DNA of 64,000 nt from Hyphomicrobium sp. LHD-15 (GTDB lineage: Bacteria; Pseudomonadota; Alphaproteobacteria; Rhizobiales; Hyphomicrobiaceae): positions 1 to 64,000 of the forward strand of contig NZ_JAVIFT010000004.1 in assembly GCF_031157355.1 (NCBI RefSeq), written 5' to 3'. Positions within the stretch are counted from its first letter, which is position 1, and the number at the start of each line of letters is the position of its first letter. The notes under the pieces are model-generated. The model did no database searches. It saw only the letters and a program-made list of their open reading frames with translations, and was not told the DNA's origin. This document shows positions 36,807 through 47,317 of the stretch, one piece after another. Made by a program: the position numbers and the translations under genes.

Positions 36807-39800
36807 TCAGGCCTCCTCCTCGGCGGATGCCCCGGACGACCATTCGGCAACGCGCGCCAAATGCGCGTACTCATCGAAATCGTATCCAAAGCGCGCGCGC
36901 CGCAGCGGGCGATAGGGTGTGCGCTCGTCGTCGAACCGCGCGACGTGGCGCTTGAGGCCGTCGAGAGTATCCCTTGCCAGGGCTGCGATGTCGGGTGCGT
37001 TGACATCGCGCTCGTCACCCGGCGGCTCGCCGCCCGAAGCGCGGATGTAGCGCAGCGTCGCAACGGGATGTTTCGGCAGCTTGTCGAAGCCGAGATCCGC
37101 GTCGAGCGCGATAGCGGCTTCGAGCGGGAGCTGCGGCGAGACGCCTGCCAACACCTTGTTGTCTGGCGGCGGCGTGCCGGTCTTGTAGTCGGAAATGACG
37201 AGCGCGCCATCGAGGATGTCGATGCGGTCGGCGCGTGCGGTCAGCGTGAAGGGAGCGGCCGCGCCTTCGAGAATGAGCTTTCCCGAGACCTCCGCCCTTA
37301 CTTCCATTACGCCCGCCCGGCGGCGCGGCTCGGTCGCGGCAAACCACGCAGCGAAGCGTTCGAAGCGCGGAATCCAAAACGCGGCGATGCGCGGATGGGC
37401 GGCGTAGGCTTCGAGCGCCACGCGGGCAAAACGAACCAGCTCCTGCTCGACGTTCTCCGGCAGTGTCTTCGGATAGGCCTCCGCAAAGGCCGAGAGAGCA
37501 TTGTGAATGATCGAACCGCGCAGTGAGGCGCCGGGCGGCTGGCCGAGCGGATCCAGCGGCTCGAGCTTCAGGATATCGCGCGCAAAGATCGCATAGGGGT
37601 TCGCGATCCAGGTTTCGATGCGCGACACGGAAAGCTTGCGCGGACGCTGCGCAAAGCTCGGCCGCGGCTCCGGCACTCTGAGACGCGGCACCGCTGCCAC
37701 GTTGTCACGCTGGCGGGCCCAGGCGAGCCACGGCTGGCTAGGCGCGAGCGCGGACGCGACGCCCATTCCTTCGAGAAGCGCCTTCAAGCGCAACAGCCAG
37801 CGCGACGGAACGGTCGGCACGCCGTCCTTTTTCTCGGCACGCGTGAGAATGACTTCGGGTGCGGCGAGCAGCGTCGCGAAATCGTGCGCGGATTGGCCGA
37901 TCTTTTCCTCTGGCGAGGGCAAGCCCAACGCCTCGCGCATCGGACGATTGAGCCACGGGCCGGGATCGGACGATTTCGGCCAGGTGCCATCGTTGAGAGA
38001 TCCCAGAATGACGACATCCGTCTGCTGCAAGCGCGCTTCGAACGGCCCCCAGATAAAGAGACGCGGGTGCACCGGGCCACGCGGGCGCACGGTTTCCGCG
38101 CTGGCGAGGCTGCGATAGAGATCGGCGTAGTCGGCCGCGGGAATTTCAAGCGGGGGCAGCCGCTCGTCGAGCAAGCTCGCGAAGAAGCGCGCGGCGGTTT
38201 CGCCGGCCTCGTCGCGCCAAAGCGGACTGTCCGGCTCCTCCTTGTGGTCAGGCTCGGCGGGAAGACGTGCAACCTCTTCCGCAGCCTTGCAGTGCGCCTC
38301 CACGAGGTCGCGCAATGCGGCCGGCTCGGCCCGGTCGTAAAGCGCGATCAACGGCCCGAAAGCCGCGCGCACGCGCGCGAGCAGATCACGCGCACCCTGC
38401 CAATCCTCGGTCCAGAGCCGGGTGACTGCCGGATGCTGGCGCACACTGTTGGTCCGATCGCCGTTGCTGCGATCCTCGAAAGCGCGCTCGAACGCCGCTT
38501 CGACACCATCCAGTCCCTCGCCAAGATAGGGCGTGCGGAAAGTTGCGATTTCGAGCGCACGGGCGGCGCGGCGGGCCGCGAAAGGATCGAGGCCGAAACG
38601 CGTCAGCGGATGCTTCAACAGTGCCACGACCTCGGCCGGAGCGAAGCGCGTGGCAACGGCGTTGATCACGAGATCGAGGAGCGCGCCGGGCGGCGTCTTG
38701 GCCAACGGGCGGCCGGCCGAGTCGTCGACCTTGATGCCCCAGGCTTCCAAGCGGATCGCGACGCGGCGCGCGAGAAAACGATCCGGCGAGACCAGTGCCG
38801 CCGTGCGCCCTGGCGTTTCGGCCGCTTCGCGCAGGATAAGCGCGACAGCTTCGGCTTCGTCCTGCGCGGTCGGCGCCTCGATCAGGCTCAGACCCTTGGG
38901 CGCGGCCACCGCAGGATCCTTACGCGCTGCGGCGGCGAAGCTCTCCCAACGCTCCGTTGTGCCAGCCGGGCGCATGGCTTCGGCGATGAGGCGGCTTCTG
39001 GCGCGGGCGGCTGGCTCAGAATGCTCTCCGAGGCGAGTCACCGCGCTTCGCGCAACGCCCAACGCATCGAGTAGCCTGGCGAGCCCAAACTGGGGATGCT
39101 CCGGGTGACGCTGCTCTGCCTCTTGCGGACAGATGGCCTGCCAGCTTTGATCGTCGAGATCGGTGTCGAGGGCGGGCAGCACGATGGCGCCTTGCGGCAG
39201 ACGCGCCACGGCGCGCATCAACTCGACGGTCGCGGGGATCGAGCCAGTGACGCCCGCGACAATGACCGGCGCTCTCGGCGGCAGCATCGTCAGGCGGTGC
39301 GCTTCAGCGCGGATCACGGCATTGCGGCGGCCCACCGCCGAGAGATGACCCGACTGCGCAAGGTAAGCCGGCCAGGCCTGCGTAACGATTTCGAGAAATT
39401 GGAGCGTCTTCTGCCAATGCTCCGAGAACGTCTCCGGCACGAGCTTCGCGAGACCATCGAGGCTCACGTTCTCGGTCTCGATCATGTCCATCAACCCGGC
39501 CAGCTCTTTCGCGAGCACGGCGGCTTGCGCGGGCGTGCTGCTGCCGGCAGCGGCCAACGGCTCGAGGGCGGCGTCTGCGCCCCGCGCCTGATGCATCACC
39601 TCGGTCCAGCGCTGGATGAGGCTCGTCAGCACGAGGCGGCGCTCCAGCTCGCCGATCGCAGGCGGGATGGCGCCAAGCTCGCTCGTCGTCTCTGCTTCGG
39701 CTGCCGCCGTGATCAACGAGAGATCTTCCTCCCCTTCGGAAATCGGAACGATTTTCGGAAGCAGCAGCGCACGTCCGCCCGAGGCCCGCAGAAACGCATC

Positions 39801-39983
39801 CTGAAGGGCGCGCGTCGCACGCCGCGTCGGCAGGTAGAGTGTGATGCGCGGCAAGTCGAGTGTCGCCGGCGCAACGCCGCCAGCGGCCGGCAGGCTGCCG
39901 TCGAGAATGGCGGCGGCGAGGCAATCGAGAAACGAGCGCCCGGCTTCGACCGTGTAGATGTTCGCGCGGTGTGGTGACGTCAT
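36807..39983 (-). CDS. addB: Double-strand break repair protein AddB
   Basis: 1058 residues. Inactivated helicase-like N-terminus (LPTRRATRALQDAFLR) and a C-terminal RecB-family nuclease with SDYKTGTPPP. It works with AddA in resection of DNA ends. The four-Cys iron-sulfur staple of Bacillus AddB is not visible: only three scattered Cys are seen in the whole protein. It is in line with addA, 217 bp after murU. Confidence 0.95.
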   Translation of the reverse strand: MTSPHRANIYTVEAGRSFLDCLAAAILDGSLPAAGGVAPATLDLPRITLYLPTRRATRALQDAFLRASGGRALLLPKIVPISEGEEDLSLITAAAEAETTSELGAIPPAIGELERRLVLTSLIQRWTEVMHQARGADAALEPLAAAGSSTPAQAAVLAKELAGLMDMIETENVSLDGLAKLVPETFSEHWQKTLQFLEIVTQAWPAYLAQSGHLSAVGRRNAVIRAEAHRLTMLPPRAPVIVAGVTGSIPATVELMRAVARLPQGAIVLPALDTDLDDQSWQAICPQEAEQRHPEHPQFGLARLLDALGVARSAVTRLGEHSEPAARARSRLIAEAMRPAGTTERWESFAAAARKDPAVAAPKGLSLIEAPTAQDEAEAVALILREAAETPGRTAALVSPDRFLARRVAIRLEAWGIKVDDSAGRPLAKTPPGALLDLVINAVATRFAPAEVVALLKHPLTRFGLDPFAARRAARALEIATFRTPYLGEGLDGVEAAFERAFEDRSNGDRTNSVRQHPAVTRLWTEDWQGARDLLARVRAAFGPLIALYDRAEPAALRDLVEAHCKAAEEVARLPAEPDHKEEPDSPLWRDEAGETAARFFASLLDERLPPLEIPAADYADLYRSLASAETVRPRGPVHPRLFIWGPFEARLQQTDVVILGSLNDGTWPKSSDPGPWLNRPMREALGLPSPEEKIGQSAHDFATLLAAPEVILTRAEKKDGVPTVPSRWLLRLKALLEGMGVASALAPSQPWLAWARQRDNVAAVPRLRVPEPRPSFAQRPRKLSVSRIETWIANPYAIFARDILKLEPLDPLGQPPGASLRGSIIHNALSAFAEAYPKTLPENVEQELVRFARVALEAYAAHPRIAAFWIPRFERFAAWFAATEPRRRAGVMEVRAEVSGKLILEGAAAPFTLTARADRIDILDGALVISDYKTGTPPPDNKVLAGVSPQLPLEAAIALDADLGFDKLPKHPVATLRYIRASGGEPPGDERDVNAPDIAALARDTLDGLKRHVARFDDERTPYRPLRRARFGYDFDEYAHLARVAEWSSGASAEEEA

Positions 39984-40200
39984 CGGTGTTGGTGGTGCTC
40001 CCGGCCGCTAGAGCATGATTGCTTTTTCTTTGTATCGCAATCACGCTCCGTCTCTCGATGAGACCGATGATTCACGTTTCGGGCTCTTCCTGCGCTGCCG
40101 ATTCACGCCGCGTCCGGTAGAGGCCGCGACGATCGGAGCGCGTGGGCCCGAAACGATCATGGTCTAGGGCAGCAACGGGTATAGCCTGGATGGGATCGGT

Positions 40201-40926
40201 TCAGGCGCCTTCCGCGCGCTCTATCCACCGTTCCGCTTCCTCCACAGACTGCGGCGTGCCGACATGCATCCACACGCCGTCCAGGCGCAGGCCGTACAGG
40301 CGCCTTCTATCAATGGCGCGGTCCCAGAGCTTGTTGAGCGAGAAAGCGCCTGTGGGTGCATTCTCGAACAATCGCGGGTGGGCGATCGAAACGCCGGTAA
40401 ACACGAAAGGTGATTCGCGCTGCTCGTCGCGGCGCAGCAACACGCCGTCCGAATCCATGCAGAAATCGCCGCGTCCTTCGTAGCCGAGACTGGTGGCCCC
40501 GTTGGCGAGCAACATCAGGCTGTCCATGCGATCGGGGTCGAAGGCCGCGATCAAGCGAGCGATGTTCGAGCCTACACCGTCGATCCAGACCGAATCGGAA
40601 TTGTGGATCAGAAACGGCTTGTCGCCGAGCAGCGGAAGCGCGCGCACGACGCCGCCGCCGGTATCGAGCAGCGCATCCCGCTCGTCCGAAACGACGATGG
40701 AAGGCACGGTGCGTTTGGCAACATGCGCCTCGATCAGATCCGGCAAGTAGTGCACGTTCACGACGGCGCGCGAGATGCCACCGGCCGCGAGCCTATCGAG
40801 CACATGATCGATGAGCGGCTTACCCTTGAGGCGCACCAGCGGCTTCGGCACCACGTCGGTCAGCGGGCGCATCCGCTTGCCGAGACCGGCAGCCAGCACC
40901 ATCGCAGTCGTTACCTTGTCGGTCAT
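40201..40926 (-). CDS. murU: N-acetylmuramate alpha-1-phosphate uridylyltransferase (MurU-like nucleotidyltransferase)
   Basis: 241 residues. N-terminal nucleotidyltransferase motif LAAGLGKRMRPLT followed by PKPLVRL. The HNSDSVW segment carries the metal-binding Asp. In Pseudomonas, MurU uses the product of AmgK to make UDP-MurNAc, recycling peptidoglycan sugars and bypassing fosfomycin-sensitive MurA. Here the amgK domain lies immediately upstream (15-bp gap), which supports the same pathway. Other sugar-1-phosphate transferases look alike. Confidence 0.86.
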   Translation of the reverse strand: MTDKVTTAMVLAAGLGKRMRPLTDVVPKPLVRLKGKPLIDHVLDRLAAGGISRAVVNVHYLPDLIEAHVAKRTVPSIVVSDERDALLDTGGGVVRALPLLGDKPFLIHNSDSVWIDGVGSNIARLIAAFDPDRMDSLMLLANGATSLGYEGRGDFCMDSDGVLLRRDEQRESPFVFTGVSIAHPRLFENAPTGAFSLNKLWDRAIDRRRLYGLRLDGVWMHVGTPQSVEEAERWIERAEGA

Positions 40927-40941
40927 CAGTCTCTATCGATT

Positions 40942-42531
40942 TCAAACGGCGGGGGATTGAAGAGGAATGTCAGGTGGCTCGTGGCGGATGTCGCCAGGCA
41001 GGTAACGGTCGAACCAGCGGCTCAGGTCGGCAAGGGCGGGGTGAGCCAGTCCGCGCGCCAGATAGCGCCATATGCGAGGGATGTGACGCAAATATGCGCG
41101 CTTGCCGTCGCGCATGGCGAGGCGGGCAAATATACCCAGGATCTTGGTGTTGCGCTGAACGCCGAGGGCCGCATAGGCGAAGCGGAACGCCTCCGCATCG
41201 AAGGCGGGATCGACCACGGCGCGCATACGGAGGTAATAGGCAAGCAGCTCATCTTCCAGAGCGGCCGGCACATCGAGGCGTGCGTCCTGCAGCAGCGAGA
41301 CAAGATCGTAGGCGAGCGACCCCTGGAGTGCGTCCTGGAAATCGAGCACGCCGGCGCGGCGGAAGCCTTCGCGGTCTGGAAGCCAGACGAGATTGGGCGA
41401 GTGATAGTCGCGAAGCACCCAGCCTTTGCGCTCGGATGCGAGGCGCGCGAAAATTCTCTCCCAGATATCCATGAACTCGGCCCGTACATCAGGCGGAATC
41501 GGCTGGCCGTGGATGGCGAGCCAATACCAATCGGGCAGCAGCTCGACCTCGATGCCGAGCACGGAGCGGTCCTGAAGTGGAACGCGATGGGTGCCGCCAT
41601 CGGGCAGCGTGATGGCTTCAGGCACCGGCAGCGTGCTCAATACCAGCAACGCTTCAGTGGCCGCGCGCCACAACTCGGCTTGGTCGGTGCCATTGGCGAT
41701 CTCGTTCCCAAAGACGCGGTCACCGAAGTCTTCAAGCAACAGGAAGCCGCTATCGAGATCAGCGGCATAGATTTCGGGGGCGCTGAGACCAGACTCGCGG
41801 AGTGCTGCCGCAACGGCCACGAACGGGCGCACATCCTCCGCCAGTTGCGAGATGCGGCTATAGGGCAGGCCACCCCGGATCGGAGGGCCATCGGGCTGCC
41901 GCGGCTGATCCATCAGGATGGCTTTTCCCTGCAGACCGTCGAGGCGCGCATAGGCGCGAGCAGACGCGTCGCCCTGCAGATACGCGGCGCTCGCAATGTC
42001 CCACGGCGGATGGCCGTCCAGGAACGCCGAAATTTCAGCAAGGCGCTGCAGCCGCGCGGCCCACGAGCCGTTGCCGGTGAGCGCGATCGATCTCAGATCG
42101 TCGCCCGATCCCTGCACGAGATGGACATCGAGACGGTTCGCAGCGCGCAGGCCGGGCGCCCGTTCGGGCCATTCAATGATGGCAACACCAGCCGCCAGGC
42201 TCTCGTCGAGACCCAGCTCGATCAGCTCGTCCTCGCCCCCCAGCCGATAAAGATCGAGGTGGGCAAGCTCGAAGCGCTTCGACGCGTAGGTTTGTACGAG
42301 CGAGAAGGTCGGGCTCGGAATCTCGGCCTCTGCATCCGCCAGCACGGCGCGAATGAGGGCACGGGCGAAGGTGGTCTTGCCGGCGCCGAGATCACCGTGG
42401 AGGGCGACCACGTCGCCCACGGCGAGCTTCAGAGCGATGCGTTCGGCGAGGAGCGTGACGCCGCTCTCGTCGGCATCAGCTATTCGCCACTCGCTTGGTA
42501 TCGGAGGACTCGGTGCTTGTGGGGAGGTCAT
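40942..42531 (-). CDS. TsaE-AmgK fusion: tRNA t6A ATPase domain plus anomeric MurNAc/GlcNAc kinase
   Basis: 529 residues from the ATG at 42531. The N-terminal about 160 residues are TsaE (Walker A GDLGAGKTTFARALI, then PSPTFSLVQTY and LDLYRL), needed for t6A37 modification of tRNAs. The C-terminal about 340 residues are an aminoglycoside-phosphotransferase-fold sugar kinase like AmgK, with catalytic LRDYHSPNLVWL and VLDFQDAL. The two halves serve unrelated pathways. The start lies 56 bases inside the 3' end of the divL-type gene in another frame. No good ribosome-binding site is seen, so re-initiation after divL is likely. Confidence 0.92.
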   Translation of the reverse strand: MTSPQAPSPPIPSEWRIADADESGVTLLAERIALKLAVGDVVALHGDLGAGKTTFARALIRAVLADAEAEIPSPTFSLVQTYASKRFELAHLDLYRLGGEDELIELGLDESLAAGVAIIEWPERAPGLRAANRLDVHLVQGSGDDLRSIALTGNGSWAARLQRLAEISAFLDGHPPWDIASAAYLQGDASARAYARLDGLQGKAILMDQPRQPDGPPIRGGLPYSRISQLAEDVRPFVAVAAALRESGLSAPEIYAADLDSGFLLLEDFGDRVFGNEIANGTDQAELWRAATEALLVLSTLPVPEAITLPDGGTHRVPLQDRSVLGIEVELLPDWYWLAIHGQPIPPDVRAEFMDIWERIFARLASERKGWVLRDYHSPNLVWLPDREGFRRAGVLDFQDALQGSLAYDLVSLLQDARLDVPAALEDELLAYYLRMRAVVDPAFDAEAFRFAYAALGVQRNTKILGIFARLAMRDGKRAYLRHIPRIWRYLARGLAHPALADLSRWFDRYLPGDIRHEPPDIPLQSPAV

Positions 42532-45001
42532 TCTGTTTCTGCTCAACGCCGCGCTCGGGGAACCGTACAGTGACCTTGGTTCCGGTTCCAGGCTCGCTGT
42601 CGAGCATCATGTCGCCCCCGTGGAGGTCGACAAGGCTTTTCACGATCGAGAGCCCCAGGCCGGCCCCGCGATGCTTGGACCCCTGACTACGGCTTTCAAA
42701 ACGCTCGAAAATATGGCGCTGCTGTTCCTTAGGGATACCGACGCCCTGGTCCTCCACCGAGAACACCATGGTGCCGCTCTCCCGCCAGGCGGAGAGATGA
42801 ATAACCCCCTCGGGTTTCGAGAAACCGACCGCATTGGACAGAAGATTGTAGAGGATCTGGCGAACGCGCTGCTCGTCGGCCATGAAGGTCACCGCATCAT
42901 CGGCAATGGCGATGTCGAGGGTCAGGCGGACGCGGGCGGCACGCTCGCGAACACCGTTGATCGCGAGATCGATGACAGCGCGCACATCGACGGTTTCGAG
43001 CTTCAATTCCAGGCCGCCGGCGTCGATGGTCGCGAGATCAAGGATGTCGTCGATGATGGCGAGCAGCGTCTTCGAGGAGAAGGCGATGTCTTCCAGATAT
43101 TCGCGCTGGCGCGGGGTCAGGGCGCCGAAGATCGGATTTGAGAGCAGCTCGCTGAAGCCGATGATGTTGGTCAGCGGCGTGCGAAGCTCATAGGAAATGT
43201 GTCCGATGAACTTGTTCTTGAGCTTGTCGGCGGTGACGAGCGCCTCGTTGCGCTCGATCAGTGCGCGCTCGTATCGTTTCGAGTCCGTCACGTCGACGAA
43301 AGTCAGCAGCGTACCGCCATCCGGAAGCGGCGTCACCGCATAGTCGATGACGCTGCTGTCGGGGCGCACCATCTGGCCTTCCAACGGCTCGCGCTCTTCG
43401 AACGAGGTCACGGCCCGGCTGATCTCCGACCATGTCGACATCTCGCCGTAAAGAACCTGGGTAACGCGAATGAATTCGTCGATGTGCGGGCTCTCGGAAA
43501 GCTTCTGCGGTGAGAGCTTCCAGACGCCGGCGAACGCCGAGTTATGCAGCTTCAGACGGCCATCGGTGCCGAACACCGCGACGCCTTCCTTGAGGCTGTT
43601 CAGCGTTTCGGTCTGCACGCCGATTAGCGCGTTGTAACGGCTTTCGAGCGAGATCCGTTCGGTTTCGTCCTGATAGAGATAGGTGACGCCGCCGTCCGGG
43701 CGCTGCGTCGCCATGACGTGGATATTGCGGCCGTCGGGCAGGTGCCACCAGTCCTCGAGTTCGGTCTCTTCCTTGTAGCACTTGAGGACGTTTTTCTTCC
43801 ATTCGCGGTACTTCACCACCTCGGGCAGGCGGCCGAGTTCGCGCAGACGATCGAGCACGGTGCCGTCGCTGGGCGAGGTCGCGAGCCAATCGGCATCGAG
43901 CCGCCAGAGTTTCTGGTAGGCCGCGTTGAAGAACGTCAGCTTCTGGTCGGTATTGAAAATAGCAACGGCCGTGGCGACGCGATCCAGCGTGCGGTCGTAG
44001 GCGGCGACCTGGCGGTCAAGCTCACCTTTCGCGGTTTCGAGGTCGGCAACATCGATGGCCGCGCCCGCGGTCGCATCGCCCAGCGGCAGCACGGTGACCT
44101 CGTGGGTCTTGCGCTCGGAGCCGACCACAAGCGGCATGCGCTCCTTGAACGTCTGCCCCGTTTTCAGAACACGCGCGACGACCTTGCGTTGGCGCGACTC
44201 CAGCAGCTCGATCTGGCCATCGACGACTTCGGTCTCGCTCTCGGCGTCTACCGCCTTCACATAGGCGCTGTTGACCCAGGTCATGCGACCGCTGGCGTCG
44301 TGCAGCCAGGCCGGATGGGGTAATGCGCTCAAAAGCGCGCGGCTCGACCGCACGTCGCGCGCAAGGCGCATATGCTGATCGAGAATAACCGACAGATCGC
44401 GCTTGTAGCCGGCGACGTCCTTGAAGCGCAGCACGGCCCGCCCACCGGCCGCGCGCCCATCCGCCTCGATGTGGCCGCCAGCTGCCGTCTTCAGAATGAG
44501 ATTGAACGCACGGCCTTCCGAGAGCAGGCCGTCGAGGGCCGATTTCAGCGCCGCGGTGCTTTTCTGATCGAGCCAAAGGTTGAAGCGCACCATCTCGACG
44601 GAATTGGCCGGAAGGCCCGGCACGCCAGCGAGCGTGTTGGTGACGACAGCAAAGCCTTTGCCCTGTTCCCAATGCATCAGCACTTGAGGCTCGGCCTTGA
44701 TCAGAGCCTCGGCAGCGGCCAGAGACCGGCGCAGCTCGCGTGCCTCGTCCTGCGCGCGGCCGGTTTGGCGGCGCATGGACGTGATCACCTGATAGACGAG
44801 ATAAAGAGCCCCTGCCCCGCCAAGCGAAACGAGCCCGGCCAAGATCCAGGCGCTGCCCGGCAAGCTACCGGTTTCCAGAATCCGGCGACCAGACGCGAGC
44901 ATCGCCGTCAGCATGGTGACGCAGGCAAGACTGGCCAGGATGAGCATAATGAGCTCGACCCTGGTGTTCTGCCGCTCTGGCGTTGGGCTCTTGGTTGGCA
45001 T
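42476..45001 (-). CDS. divL: DivL-type PAS histidine-kinase-like protein with Tyr in the H-box
   Basis: 841 residues from the ATG at 45001. Two transmembrane helices (about 15-35 and 50-72), several PAS-like domains (about 200-560), then a HisKA/HATPase core. The H-box reads HISYELRTPLTNIIGF: the phospho-acceptor is Tyr604 where kinases have His, the hallmark of DivL, the pseudokinase that controls CckA and polarity in Caulobacter and Hyphomicrobiales. ATP-binding boxes are intact (DQGVGIP and GAGLGLSIVKS). The gene heads the run divL - tsaE/amgK - murU - addB - addA. Membrane-bound, probably at the new pole. Confidence 0.9.
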   Translation of the reverse strand: MPTKSPTPERQNTRVELIMLILASLACVTMLTAMLASGRRILETGSLPGSAWILAGLVSLGGAGALYLVYQVITSMRRQTGRAQDEARELRRSLAAAEALIKAEPQVLMHWEQGKGFAVVTNTLAGVPGLPANSVEMVRFNLWLDQKSTAALKSALDGLLSEGRAFNLILKTAAGGHIEADGRAAGGRAVLRFKDVAGYKRDLSVILDQHMRLARDVRSSRALLSALPHPAWLHDASGRMTWVNSAYVKAVDAESETEVVDGQIELLESRQRKVVARVLKTGQTFKERMPLVVGSERKTHEVTVLPLGDATAGAAIDVADLETAKGELDRQVAAYDRTLDRVATAVAIFNTDQKLTFFNAAYQKLWRLDADWLATSPSDGTVLDRLRELGRLPEVVKYREWKKNVLKCYKEETELEDWWHLPDGRNIHVMATQRPDGGVTYLYQDETERISLESRYNALIGVQTETLNSLKEGVAVFGTDGRLKLHNSAFAGVWKLSPQKLSESPHIDEFIRVTQVLYGEMSTWSEISRAVTSFEEREPLEGQMVRPDSSVIDYAVTPLPDGGTLLTFVDVTDSKRYERALIERNEALVTADKLKNKFIGHISYELRTPLTNIIGFSELLSNPIFGALTPRQREYLEDIAFSSKTLLAIIDDILDLATIDAGGLELKLETVDVRAVIDLAINGVRERAARVRLTLDIAIADDAVTFMADEQRVRQILYNLLSNAVGFSKPEGVIHLSAWRESGTMVFSVEDQGVGIPKEQQRHIFERFESRSQGSKHRGAGLGLSIVKSLVDLHGGDMMLDSEPGTGTKVTVRFPERGVEQKQNDLPTSTESSDTKRVANS

Positions 45002-45171
45002 CGATCTCGGATTTCGATTCAATCAGGCACAGACGTGCCGTATCGCGGACAGCGAATCGGAATGAGAATTATGAGGAGCTTCGGGAGCCGATGCCAGCCC
45101 ATCCGGGGCACAGGCGAACACCGAAACCGAAGCCGTTACGCAGGAGCGCGGAATTGCTCGGCGCGGCACAC

Positions 45172-45207
45172 AAAAAAGGCCCGCGGGCGGATCGCTCGCG
45201 GGCCTTT
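45172..45207 (-). terminator. Intrinsic terminator of ahcY
   Basis: AAAGGCCCGCG and CGCGGGCCTTT form an 11-bp stem with an 11-base loop, followed on the minus strand by T6. It lies 35 bases past the ahcY stop codon and separates ahcY from divL. Confidence 0.92.
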
Positions 45208-45241
45208 GAACGAAGCGCTTGCCGCAGATTGCGGCCGCGAA

Positions 45242-46648
<1,407 letters not shown>

Positions 46649-46671
46649 GAGGATCCCTTTTTCGAGCGTTT

Positions 46672-46694
46672 CCCGGAGGCGGAGCCTCTTCGGG
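46672..46694 (-). promoter_or_regulatory. Stem-loop in the ahcY leader
   Basis: CCCG and GAGGC on one arm pair with GCCTC and CGGG on the other, about 25-46 bases upstream of the ahcY start codon. It does not show the conserved core of the SAH riboswitch, so ligand sensing is not claimed. Confidence 0.35.
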
Positions 46695-46863
46695 ACAAAA
46701 AGTTCGCCTTCCTATAACCGCGCCGGGCGCGCATCGCAATAAGATATAAACAAGTCCTTATGTCTCAGGAGAGGCAGCAGGCAACTGCGGCCACGCACGC
46801 GGGGGGACGGCGCGTCAGGTGGCCCAGGTGGCCTTGGGCCTGGGTGCGATGTCCACGTGTTCC

Positions 46864-46895
46864 CGTCATGTCGGCGAAGGCCGCCATCAGGATCC
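46864..46895 (-). repeat. Diverged palindromic intergenic repeat, inverted copy
   Basis: Read on the minus strand: GGATCCTGATGGCGGCC, then GACATGACG. Mismatches have eroded the arms, but the GGATCC..ATGAC frame is kept. A partial copy follows at 46941-46963 (CCCCGGCCTGCGCCGGGTGACG). Confidence 0.5.
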
Positions 46896-46994
46896 GCAAA
46901 GGTTGTGTGGATTCAATTCCTAAGCGGGCACGCGTTTGGCCCCCGGCCTGCGCCGGGTGACGGAGGAGAGGATGAGGGCTCCGCAACGCGGCGC

Positions 46995-47300
46995 TCAGTC
47001 TTCCTCAGCGAGCTCTTCGCCGAAGCCGGTCTCGACCAGATTGACGAGCGCTTCCAGGGCTTCAGGCCCCTCCGTTCCCTCAGCCGTGATGTAGAGGGTG
47101 GAGCCGGGGCCGGCTGCGAGCATCATCAGCCCCATGATCGACGTGCCGCCGACTGTCTGCCCGTCGCGCGTGACCGTGACGTTGGCTTCATAGCTTTCTG
47201 CGAGCTTCACGAACTTCGCCGAGGCGCGGGCGTGCAAGCCTTTGCGATTCACCACCGTGACGACCGCCTCAGGGCGTTTGCTGTTCCGGATCTCGGGCAT
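46995..47300 (-). CDS. HPr phosphocarrier protein (PTS-Ntr/regulatory type)
   Basis: 101 residues from the ATG at 47300; a TTG 15 bases upstream is possible. The phosphorylated His is in GLHARASAKF, and the serine that HprK modifies is in TSIMGLMML. The acidic tail ends GEELAEED. No sugar-specific EIIB/EIIC genes are nearby, so it belongs to the regulatory phosphorelay with the EIIA 17 bp upstream and HprK beyond. Confidence 0.95.
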   Translation of the reverse strand: MPEIRNSKRPEAVVTVVNRKGLHARASAKFVKLAESYEANVTVTRDGQTVGGTSIMGLMMLAAGPGSTLYITAEGTEGPEALEALVNLVETGFGEELAEED

Positions 47301-47317
47301 CGCGGTTTCCGGCAATC

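Larger units (their letters stand above)
46649..46994. other. Intergenic region ahcY-ptsH with palindromic repeats
   Basis: No gene is seen. It holds the ahcY leader, an inverted diverged copy of the palindromic repeat at 46864-46895 and a second partial copy at 46941-46963. Confidence 0.55.

Noticed and set aside
40603-42573. 656-codon plus-strand frame opposite tsaE-amgK and murU
   Set aside because: Antisense to two genes with catalytic motifs; no independent support.
46649-46720. SAH riboswitch in the ahcY leader
   Set aside because: A hairpin exists but the conserved SAH-aptamer core is not seen; kept only as an unassigned stem-loop.
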